From contig NEEC01000004.1 of assembly GCA_002189035.1 (NCBI GenBank), forward strand, positions 4,278,001 through 4,342,000: a stretch of DNA of 64,000 nt, given 5' to 3'. The stretch comes from Utricularia gibba. Its lineage: Eukaryota; Streptophyta; Magnoliopsida; Lamiales; Lentibulariaceae. Numbering within the stretch: position 1 is the stretch's first letter; every line of letters starts with the position of its first letter. Both the position numbers and the translations under genes were made by a program. The notes under the pieces were generated by a model that was not told the DNA's origin, searched no databases, and worked only from the letters and a program-made list of their open reading frames with translations. Shown here in pieces: positions 41,797 to 52,600 of the stretch.

Positions 41797-44700
41797 TATC
41801 ACCAGAATGCTTGAGATCCAAACAGCACACAACCAACATTCAGTGGGGAAACATCCGGAAAAAATGAAGGAGCAAAGCGAAAAAAACACATTGCCTTAAA
41901 TCCATACCATGTCATGCAGCAAAACTCCTCTGATCCCCCTCCGACTTCTCCCCCACTTTTCACAAAACTCGACGCCAATTCTCCCAAACCCTGTTCAAAC
42001 CGACATAAACGAAACCCGTGGCCTCTAAAAAGCGGTGAAACACTAAGGCAGGTTCCACATTATCACAAACGGCCGGGTCAAACTCAGAGATCAGAAACGC
42101 GTCCACCGCCCACCGCGTCACACAGACCTATGAAAGAAGTCACCGAGATGTGAAGCCCAGAAGAAACCGGCGGATTCAGCAGACGCGAACTCTGGCCGGC
42201 GGGAAAGGAAAGCGCGCTCCCGCGGTGGCGCGTCGCGTGAAGACTGTAGAGAGAGAGAGAGAAAGGAGGAGGAAAGAGAAAGTAGTGTAGAGAGAGAAAA
42301 TAAAGGAAGGATCAGTGATGCATCTAACAAGGCAACAACTGGAAAAAAAAGGGAAATAGAGAGAGGCCTACTCTAAATATAAATAAGAAATTTATATTTA
42401 ATTAAACAATTAATGATATTTTAAAATGCTATTTCATTTCTCTCAATTACTTCATGGAAGGTATTAAAAGCGGCAAGTGCTGGTGGTTGTTAAGTTCGTT
42501 CAACCACAGCAAACGTGCTTTTCCGATTCTACCCCCAGGGACAAAACCGGGATTTTCGGCGACGTTACCGAAGAAAGCGGTTGTTATTCGTAGGTCAGAG
42601 TAGGGAGGGTTGGGATCCGGCGCGGGGAGGAGCAGGGTAAGGGTTGCGTGGATCCGCGTACACGGTAATGTAATGGGGGTTTGACCCGGTTCTGACATGA
42701 GCCGTCAATTCGGGGCAATAATGTACACGTGTCGCCCCCGCGCCATTACTGCTGCCCACGGAATTGACTCCCGTGGGCTACCGCAGCAAATTCCCGGTCT
42801 CCGGTTTCTAATATTCCGAATTAACCATTTATTCAAATCAAATTTATTATTAAATCCAAAATACTTTCCACTTATATCAATAACAATTCTAATTTTTTAA
42901 AACTAATTAAAAATTATTAATCCTCAGATGTCTTTAATAGTGAATAATTACCATCTAAAACAATAATGTGAGCTATATATACTCAACTTTACATTATAAA
43001 ATTTGAATGGTACGTTATTTAATTTTTAAAGCATTTAATGAAATAATACATATTACGAAACAACAATATATATATTACTGATGCGTCACACTAAAAAAAT
43101 ATATATTATTGTTTCATATTATATATAAATTATAGGGAATTAAATATATATTTTGTATTGGTCCGGTTTTCTTTTTCTGGTACAGTCGTCTAATTTTGAG
43201 TATTGTTAAAAAAGTAAGTATATATATTTATCCTTCTATGGTTGACATTCGATCCTGAACCGGAAACCTGCACCCGGACACATGCCATGCAACGAAATGA
43301 CAGAGTCAACTATAATAATAATCCACGTCTACTTTTTCGGAAAGTAAATATGAATAAATATTTAAAAAAGAAAAGAAAAGAATTAAAGTCGCACGGATTA
43401 TTTTACTCTCTTTTTTAATTATTTTGGTGCAGACAAAATCATAGAGAAAAAAGTACAAAAATTCATGTATAGGTACGGCGGTCGTTAATTTTTGGATTAT
43501 ATTACAAATCTTGCCATACTTCAACTGTTATTAATTAAAAAAATTTGACTTAGTGTGTGATATAAACTAGAATAATGACCATTTTGTAAATGACCCATAC
43601 TTTTTGGCGGAAGAATATTATTCTATAATTTGACCTATTTTAATACAATTAATCATCTATAATCACAACAATTGATTTGGAAATTATTAATTATAGGCGA
43701 TTAAATTGAAGTTTTTTTTGAAAATTTTAAATTGTAATTTAAAAATAAGAATTAATTCAGTTTAATATAATTGATATTTATTTGATTTTAATATATATAT
43801 TATTTCATCTCTTCCATTACTATATTTGCTTTGCTGTTTCCAACCAATGTAGATGAATATAATTAGAAAGGGATGTAAGGTTTTAAAAAGCATTTTCTAA
43901 TTTTAGATGTATTCAAATTAATTATTTATATTGTGAAATTATTTAATTTCCGCAACTAAACAAGTTGTGTTTCCTTGTGGGTGAACGCGAGACAGAGAGG
44001 GGGAAGGATGGAGGAAGGATTCAAGAGGGGGGCTTTCTATGGACCAGAGAGAAAGCAGCAACACGAATTTGGGAGTTAGTCACATCAGGAGCCGCCTTCA
44101 GCACAGGCGCGCATCTACGTTGAACTTGGGAGGAAAGGGATGGTCGGGGAAGACGCGTTCTGGGATTGATTCCAAGGAAGCAATCAAAAAAGGCAGCGAG
44201 TTTCCACACCAATCCCATTCAAACTTTCCTAGTCTCATTCATTCATTACGGCTTTTCTTGACAATGGAATCATGCACTTTTAACGACATTCAAACACATC
44301 CCACACCCTCGAAATAGTCAAAAAGCGCGATCCTTATAATATATAATAGTGACTTCGAAAAATGAAATTGACATAATCAATTAAATAAGAAATTATAAAT
44401 CATAATTAATCGATTAAATTTAATATTTTCTATTATAATTCATGTTTATTGTATACTTTAATTTCACGTGTACTTGCTTGATCCATCATATTCTAAATTT
44501 CAATAATGATAATGAAAAGCAAGGTTCTGCCCAGAAAATATTTCATCACCATGTTACTGTAATAAGCTGGAGTCCAGATATTTGTCAACCACAGCATGCG
44601 TGAACATTGTAGTTGTTAACTGACTTCTGTTTCTTTTTCTTCTTATCAGGTATCTGAAGAAGCGCAACCCTGTCTACAGAAACTGAGGTTGAAATCAAAT

Positions 44701-45095
44701 GGAAACTGTTTCTGGTTGGATTGTATAGCATACCTTGATGAAGATGGCTTCTGGAATGGCAGAGTGTATTCTTCCCTAGATACATCTATGTGCCTCTTGG
44801 TTGTGTGCAAAAGTAAAGAGAACTGACTTTATTTCTAGACTATCAAGAATATGCACCGATTCCATGATCTCTGCAGATTACAATCTGATCAAGTTTATAG
44901 TCTATCTGGCGCATCAGGAAAACACATGACATGCAAATTCTGGCACCACTGAAAGTATTACAAGTTAGCTGAAATTGAGATGGATCATGAAAGTCAGCAA
45001 AACTCACGCAGGAAATCATCTCTACTTGTTTACAAGAACATCCGGATGCCTAAATCAGCTGTATTAGCAGTGAAGAAAAGGGGATGCACCATTTT
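41797..45095. other. Intergenic region with CT-rich leader of the JMJ gene
   Basis: About 41797-42350 is probably the leader and core promoter of the minus-strand JMJ gene. The GA-rich tract at about 42248-42300 reads as a CT-rich leader in the gene's sense. From 42360 to 44500 the DNA is mostly AT-rich with no gene. A plus-strand frame without a start Met is open at about 44591-44826, after a CAG, and looks exon-like, but I cannot assign it. It may equally be the 3' untranslated region of the small minus-strand gene at 45096. Confidence 0.45.
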
Positions 45096-45608
45096 TCATG
45101 CCTTCTTCCTCTTAGATTTGAGCATCACATAGCCAATAAACACAGAAATGAAGCACATGAGAGTGACACCCGCACACACGGTCAAAAAAATGGCTGAAAC
45201 AATAAACGAATCATTTAAATGCTTCATCTCCAGGTACGATGGCACAAATTCAAATGAAAACGATGCACCAGGATGATAACCCAGAAGCTGTAATAACTGA
45301 AAATCGACAAGCTGATAAAGGATTGAAAAAGTCCCATGGAAATTCTGCAGATTGTGTTATGATGAAAAAAGAAGCATCATTACGTGGATTCACAAATCCA
45401 GACGTGAAGTTGAAGACACCGATGAAATGATCAAAATTGGAACACAAAATTGGAACACCGACTGCAATTTCAAACACAAATCATAGAATCAGGACCAGAG
45501 ACAAGATATATGCGTACCGATTGTACTGCGGAGGAAGAGCAGAATCCAGAAAAGCCCATGAACCCTTTCTAGGGAATCGCTGAAAGCTACAATTCCAAAT
45601 CGACCCAT
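45096..45608 (-). CDS. Possible small membrane protein, function unknown
   Basis: This is a tentative three-exon model on the minus strand: 45608-45518, 45461-45394 and 45287-45096, giving 116 residues. Phases agree (1, then 0) and all borders are GT-AG. It begins MGRFGIVAFSDSLERVHG followed by a hydrophobic stretch. A loop follows (FDHFIGVFNFTSG, GYHPGASFSFEFVPSYLEM), then a clear membrane helix of about 25 residues (FIVSAIFLTVCAGVTLMCFISVF, in parts), and a short basic tail KSKRKKA. I do not recognise the family. Support comes from the phases, the hydrophobic helix and the basic tail right before the stop. Against it, the first intron would be only 56 bases, short for a plant, and an alternative donor after CCAC breaks the frame. 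Its 5' end faces the syntaxin pseudogene across 245 bases. Confidence 0.35.
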
Positions 45609-45853
45609 TTTGACCCACGAGGTTTAGTAAATTAGAATACGAACGCTTCTTCTGCCGTCCTGATGATTCCTTTGCACCGACCGATTCCTTCTGGTTGCGA
45701 AATCTCGAGGATTCTGAAGCAAACATTGTTATCGGCGCCTCCTCCGTCTTCGTGATTCTCCAGTATCTCGAATTTTTCACCGGGACTCCACATGGAAGAA
45801 GGATTGTATGGATGCCATCGTTGAGGATTGAACATCAGAAAAGGTGTTGAAAG

Positions 45854-47510
45854 ATGAGTTTACAAGATCTATAAGCGGTACGTCGAGCTTCTGGGATCCA
45901 AAAGGGGTATACAAATGAGAAACAGGCTCTGGCATCCGGAATCTATCCAGATCAATACATCGGTTTCCACATTTCAGCGCTTGGTTAACAAAAAGCTATT
46001 TGTTTGCAAACTTCACTGGTGGGATTGTGGGTAAAAATCTCCATGAAGGGGCCATCAAGTATGAATCTCATTCCTGTTAGGAAATTGGCTCTCTTTGCCT
46101 GTGTAGAGAGTACTTTAGTGATGCATTGGATTTGGCTGTCTTTGCCTGTGAGGTTTTATCCATTTAAGCACTTTGGTGATGCATTGGAAGTGTTACGTTA
46201 TCCTTTCAGTTCATGGGTTTGTGTAGATTCACCTCAGCCATAAAACTCTGCTGGATATTGGACAGTTGTTGAAGGATACATCATCTAGGCTGAAAAAAGC
46301 AAGTGAAGCAGATCACAAGACTGAAGTTAGTGTAAGCCTGGTTCTACATTGACGGGATTCTATGGCATTTTTCTCCTAAACAATGACCATATCATGATGA
46401 TCTATCGAGGGGTATGGCCATTGTGAGTATTCATAGGCCAATTTTGTGCAAGGTATGTTGCTTACATGCCATATTGTATCATCTTCTGTTGTGTGCACCA
46501 CCAACCTTGCTATCCCTTGTAGCAATTTCATCCACTATACAGGCGAGCTAGAAAATAGCAGATGCTTAGTTGGCAAGGGACTTTCAAATTTCAAGCTGTT
46601 CTGAAGTAGTTTCAGAGGGCTTAGAGGCTTGCAGCTGAAAGGGAAATGCCGTACCGTATATTTCTGTTCCTCAAGCAGTACTTCCTTCCAGGTGATACAG
46701 TGGTGGTTGGTGTAATTTATGAGGTTCAAAGTTTGCTTCAATGTCCATGCCAGTGGTCCCAAAGCATGCACTTTTGTTGAAAGACTACTTTTGGTACTTG
46801 CATTTTGGGATGCCTATCTTCTGCAGCTGCATTTCTGGAGAAATAGATGTTTCAGCAGATAAGGCATTAGATGAGCCAGCACTTCTTGTCGAATCCAGAA
46901 GGTACATGAACAGATAACACATATTCCACTGCGACCACCATGTGCTTCTCTATCAAGGGCTTTACTATTTTTAATCATGGAGACGGACTGCTCCTTCCAT
47001 GTTTTCCTTCTTCCTACCTCTGGAAACTGAGGATATGATGTTTTCTTGCACAACGTATACATCCCATGTCAGAAATTACATTCTGAGTTTTTCATTTCCA
47101 TACATTTTTTCATCACTTATTTTCTACTTCTTTTCTCATGCCTGATCCTTGGTATGAGTTGCCATATACTGATGGTGTCTCACCATGTTGCTGCTGATGG
47201 ACAATGATATCGCTTTCAAGAAGGCCATTGCAGAAAAAAGAGAGCTCAGTGCTGATGATACACAAAATACAGAAACAAATTGGTGAATTGAGCTATATTT
47301 TCAAGGACCTTGCAGTGCTGATCCATGACAACGAAACATGGTTAGTAAAACCACTGTGCATCACTTTCATATCCCGTTATTGAAGATACTCAGCATTTCA
47401 ATATAACAAGTTCTCACAGAGGATGTCGGTTCCAATGCTGAAGGAGCTCATCCCGCAACTGCTCTGGGGAAATCTCAGCTCGCATGGCTGCAAAGTCTCA
47501 GACTTGTTCA
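45854..47510 (+). pseudogene. Decayed SYP2-type syntaxin (Qa-SNARE) pseudogene
   Basis: Pieces of a SYP21/22-like syntaxin occur in the right order on the plus strand. From 45854: MSLQDL then an in-frame stop, and further on ALASGI followed, after a one-base shift, by QINTSVSTFQRLVN (about 45934-45990). About 46241-46330: KTLLDIGQLLKDTSSRLKKA and SEADHKTEVS. About 46552-46660: KIADA, stop, LARDFQ, then shifted pieces ending AAEREM. About 46845-46902: DKALDEPALLVESRR. About 47185-47345: LLLMDNDIAF, then shifted IQKQIGEL and IFKDLAVLIHD. About 47423-47490: DVGSNAEGAHPATALGKSQL. Pieces end at GT or start after AG, so introns were kept: this is a decayed duplicate, not a retrocopy. The C-terminal membrane anchor is not found. 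Intact relatives act in vacuolar and pre-vacuolar fusion; this copy cannot encode one. Confidence 0.85.
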
Positions 47511-47718
47511 AGATTTCAAAGAAGACAAGCACAGAGCACTTAGTAAATAATGGTTGCTTTGCTCTTGATCGGCCGGCCCTCCAAGGAATAAATGGCTGGA
47601 CCCGGCCCGGCCCGGCCGGGCTGGGACCAAGGAAATAATGGTAGGTCAAGGCGCTGGAAATAAATGCGGTTACCTCTTCAGCCCGCGGCGGGTGGCTCGA
47701 AATAAAGTCGACCGGAAA

Positions 47719-49451
47719 ATGTCGTCAGAGGACAGCGATGTTCCTGATTTAGTATGCGAACTTGATAGTGTACAAGGCATTGTTGATGCTCTTACCTTAA
47801 TCCGTTGGAAGCGCCAACAGGTAATGATTTTATTATTCCTCTGGTTCCTGGTTTTCGTTACCTTCAAGCACTGTTGATGAACGGAAATGAAGGAGTGATA
47901 GGATGCTGTGGTTGAAATATCTGAGCATGGCATTGTGGTGATTGTCGAGGATGCGGGATGTATTCAGGCCAAGGTTTATTTGCAGCGTGAGGTTGTCAGT
48001 TTTTACCTCTTTCAGTGATCGCTATTCCTAGATATTTGTGAACTCCTATTTGGTGCTGATCATTTGGAAGGATGCTTATTTTGGTAGCTGTTCATCAAGT
48101 ACATTTATCGAGCACATGGACGGCCCCGTTTTGGAATAAGCTTGGCGATGCTTGTTGATAGTCTCAACATATTCTCAGCTCCAGGCCACTCCCCCATCTT
48201 GGAGATCCTTTTTCCAGGGCCGGATATGCAACTTCTATTGCGGTTCATTCTCCTTTTTGCTACCTCTTTTGTTTTTGTTTTAGAGTGTCCATTGTAGTAT
48301 TTGCTTTTCATGTGTGATGAAGCTAGTTGGGTTGCTCAAGATGTGATGGTGGCTAGGGAGATGAGCACATGTGTGGTGTTTCTGAGGTCACAATTTTGCA
48401 GTGGAACACTGTCATCTTGGTTTTGGTTGCAAAAGAGTTGTATATTGCTAACTACATTTTCCACTTCGGTTGGTAAAATTTTGTATATCTCACAGAAAAA
48501 AAACAAGGCTCTGTAATGTGAACGAGAAGATATATTGCCACAATGAGTCATTAGTTCTTTCAATGTTTAGTCTTGCGTCTTTCTTTATACTAGAGTAAAT
48601 GCCTTTCGTTTTCTTTTCCTTGTTTGCTAGATCAGTTGATTCTCCAGGCACCTGTATTTACGCAGAAATCCGAACAAGGATTCCAGAGACCATTTTGTGG
48701 GACTACAACTTTGAGCCTGCTGGAACTACTCCTTTGAGTTTTACAGTCAAAGTACTCGTAGATTGTTACTCATTAACACATCATATTTCATATCGTCTGA
48801 TTTGGGAAGTATTGTTCTATGGATGTCATTCATTACCCCATCATCAGCTTCGTTTTTTAATGAACAGTCCGCAGCTCTGAAGGAAGCAATTGACGATCTT
48901 GAATGGCCTGGATCTAGTGTGAGTATAAAGTTGCAGCCGGCACCCCCATGTGTGATATTAAGAGGGGATGGCCATGGAGACTTGCAGGTGAGCTTGGGAA
49001 AACCTCATTACTAATTCCTATTCTGCTTAGAAGAATCTCAAAAGCAATTGCCGTGCAGGTAGAATTCAGTTACTACGCAAATATGGATCTTCTGATTGCC
49101 TTCAGTTGTGATCATTCCGTTTCTCATAGGTAAGTTACCCTTGCATCCCTCCCATCCCTGAGGAATGATGACTCTTTTCAAAGAAAGTGAGGTGGAGTTC
49201 TTTTTCTGTGCTAAAATAGGTACAAGTACAAATTCCTCAGTGCCACGACCTCAAACATCCCAAGCAATGTCCTGAAGGATAACCGAGGGAGCAAAGTGAA
49301 CATAGGCAGAGACGGCATGCTCAAAGTTCAGCATCTTGTATCAGTTGCCAAGCCCTCTGTTTCTCATTCCTATGTGGATACTCCCGGTTATCAACAGCCG
49401 AGCCGCATTGCTTATGTCGAGTTCTTTCTCAAGCCAGAGGTAGAAGATTAG
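47719..49451 (+). CDS. RAD1: RAD1 cell-cycle checkpoint protein (9-1-1 clamp subunit)
   Basis: Seven exons: 47719-47820, 47902-47991, 48088-48242, 48631-48751, 48868-48987, 49059-49129 and 49220-49451. They give 296 residues, the family's usual length. Diagnostic blocks are DLVCELDSVQGIVDALT, IRWKRQQDAVVEISEHGIV, RPRFGISLAMLVDSLNIFS, YAEIRTRIPETILWDYNFE, SAALKEAIDDLEWPGSSVS, YYANMDLLIAFSCD and KVQHLVSVAK. The protein forms the PCNA-like ring with RAD9 and HUS1 that is loaded at damaged DNA by RAD17 and activates ATR signalling. The chosen Met gives the family N-terminus. The frame is open upstream to 47638 but that stretch is not conserved, and it contains a GC-rich repeat-like patch near 47600. 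The gene converges on the ABCB gene, with 213 bases between the stops. No defect was seen. Confidence 0.94.
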
Positions 49452-49664
49452 TATAAAAATGAGAGCTTTTGATGTATTTGACAGAGAATGTGATCAATGA
49501 AAGCAACAGATTATGGAAGGTAGCTCCCTCAACTCATCATAATCGAACTCCATATCCTCCCTTTGTTAAAAGTCCCAAGAAAGAAGCAAACCGTTTGCTG
49601 CACATGTATGATCTTGTAGTATGCTTCATACACATTCAGATGAATACCTTGAAGTCGTACCCTG

Positions 49665-52600
49665 TCACTGCTGCTGTTGCTGCTGTCTTTGCAAATTGAT
49701 CAGCTTGTAGTAAGCACCATCTTTGTTTTCTATAAGGCTGAAGTGCGTCCCCTTCTCAATGATCTTCCCATCTTGCAATACAGATATCTGATCTGCATTT
49801 TGTATCGTGGAAAGTCTATGAGCCACCATCACCGTCGTACGGTTTTTCATTAACCTGTCCAGAGCCTGTTGTACAATGCGCTCTGATTCCACATCCAGTG
49901 CACTGGTAGCTTCATCCAGTAGCAAAATGGAAGGGTTCTTCAAGATGGCACGCGCAATGGCTACCCTCTGCTTCTGGCCGCCGGAGAGCTGGACGCCCCG
50001 CTCCCCAACTTTGGTCGAGTATCCATCCGGCAGGCCACTGATGAAGCTGTGTGCATTCGCAAGCTTCGCTGCTTCGATTACTTCAGCCTCAGTGGATCCT
50101 TCTTTCCCATAGAGAATGTTTTCGTAAATGGAAGTAGCAAAGAGAGCCGGCTCCTGAAGCACTAAGCCAATGTGCTTTCTCAGAGATTTGAGCTTCAGTT
50201 TCTTGATATCCTTCCCTGCAGTACAGTACAGAAACAGCAGGTTACCACTACTAGCAGTTCTTGAGTAAAAACCTGGATCAAGTTTTGTTCCTACCATCGA
50301 TCATTACTCTTCCTTTAGTTGGATCGTAAAACCGGAGTATGAGGGCGATGACGGAGCTCTTTCCAGAGCCACTTTGGCCTACCAGAGCCATACTTCTTCC
50401 GGCATCCACTCGGAGGTTGAAGTCCTTGAAGATCAGAACGTTTGGCCGGGAAGGGTACGTAAACTCGACATCTTTGAGCTCAATCCTGCCTTCCACTCTG
50501 GAAATCTCCTCTCCAACATCACTAGAGATCTCAGGCCTTCGGTCCATCACTTCAAATACAGAGGCAACCATTTTTTGGCCTTTGAAGAGATCTGGAACCA
50601 TGGCCAGTGTCTCTCCCATGGATAAAGCCGTAACGATCAATACCATAAAGGGTTTCATCACCGTTTTGAAGTTTGCGAGATCCTTCTCCATCAAAGTAGC
50701 GCCATACCATAATGCAAGGCCATATGAGGAGAAGACGAAGAACTGAGAGACTCCATAGAATATTCCTGCACCTTGGCCGCGCCTCAGTGAGCTCCTTGAT
50801 GGTTCAATGAGCTCACGTGCGTACAGGTCAAGAATCTTTTCCTCTGCACAGAATGCACTAACTGTCCGGATATTACTGACAGCCTCTCCAGCAAGCATAT
50901 TGGCTTTCAGGTACGCTTTGTTTAAGTCCAGTCCATAACCTCGCATGAAAAGTTTCTGAAACAACAGAATATGTCAGTTTGGTTTTGACCATAGACGTCT
51001 GAGTAGTTATTTATGTCTGTGTACCTCACTGATATGGCCGCTAATCATGAGTGGAAAAGTAGCCATGACGACGAGCGTAAGCCTCCAGTTCAAGATGAAT
51101 GCAATGATGAAGGAAGTCACAACCAAACCTACATTCTGGAGAAGGACGCTGGACCTATCAACCACCAAGTTGCGCAACATGGTTGCATCAGTTTCTAGCT
51201 GCGCTGCCAGTACAGTACTCGCATTGTCCGCATCATCAAAAAATCCTATCTCATTTCTCAGCATAGCTGTTTTTGCAGTTGACACCATGATTAGGATTTG
51301 TAAAATAACAATAGCAATATCAACAGCAGCAATATTGTATAGGAAATACTGTTTACTTACCCTTGAACATTCTTTCCCTTACGCGCAGGGTGAGCCTTTC
51401 TCCTATGATGCCAAAGCATAGATGAGCAATGACATGAACAATGATTGTCGTCAGAGCCCCCCACAGAAAAGGAGTGAAACTCTCCTGACTTCACGCTTTG
51501 TGGTGTCCCAGTCCATGTAGTAAGACACAAGAGCCTGTGTCACACCAAATGCGAACAGAGGCATCAGCGAGCCAGCAATAAAAACGCCAATTGTTCCGAA
51601 AACCCCGTAAAACCAGTCAGGCCTCAACATGGAATACATCCTTTTGACTGAAACTTTCACAGGTTTATACATCTCAGGTCCGTCACCGCCAAACTTGCTG
51701 AAAGATTTCTCTGATCGGAAGCTTGCCCCAAGGCTTTTAGTGGTGCGAGATAATTCTCTGGAGTATGCAAAGCTGCCATCACGTGAGTACCTCGTGCTGA
51801 AATTGCAAAAAGTATAGTCTGAATGTTGTTTGCATCATCTTTCATGATTCATTTGTCATGTAAGATGTATGAATAATGATTAATGTGCGCATTGCAAAGT
51901 AAATACCTTTGCCGGCTCATTGCAGGACCATGGGATGAAGCCATACGATTTAGAGAAGCTGAAGTGCAAGCTGAAGCTTCTTGTAGCTGAACTAGTGCGG
52001 CATATGTGCTGTTTGCTCTTGAGATCAGCTCTTCATGGCTACCTGTTTCCACTATTGCACCATTTTGCACCACGGCAATCACATCTGCATTTCTGATGGT
52101 TGAGAGCCGATGAGCCACAACAATGGTTGTTCGCCCAACCATCACCCGGTCAAGAGCCTCCTGCACACTCTTCTCTGATTCAGCATCAAGTGCACTCGTA
52201 GCTTCATCCAGCAACAAAATGGAAGGATTTTTCACTATCGCACGTGATATTGCTATTCTTTGCTTCTGCCCACCAGAGAGTTGTATTCCTCTCTCCCCAA
52301 CCTGAGTTCCAAATCAATCCAATGTTTCTTAAAGTTGAGCATTGAACAGTAATCGGAAAGTATCAACTTTTCAGGATATAAGTCCAACGTGAAAAAAAAA
52401 AAACTATCTTGAAAAGACTTGGTAAGCCATTAACAAGTGGTGGCCTAAAGCGAAGTACCTGAGTCTCAAATCTCTGAGGGAGGTTGCCAATGAAGTTGAT
52501 TGCCTCTGACAGCTTTGCAGCTCTAGTAATCTCTTCCATGGTGGCATTTTCTTTCCCATAGAGAATATTCTCTCTTATGGTAGTGGCAAACAGGGCAGGC

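Noticed and set aside
47638-47718. Upstream in-frame extension of RAD1
   Set aside because: The extra 27 residues are not conserved; RAD1 homologues start at the Met I chose.
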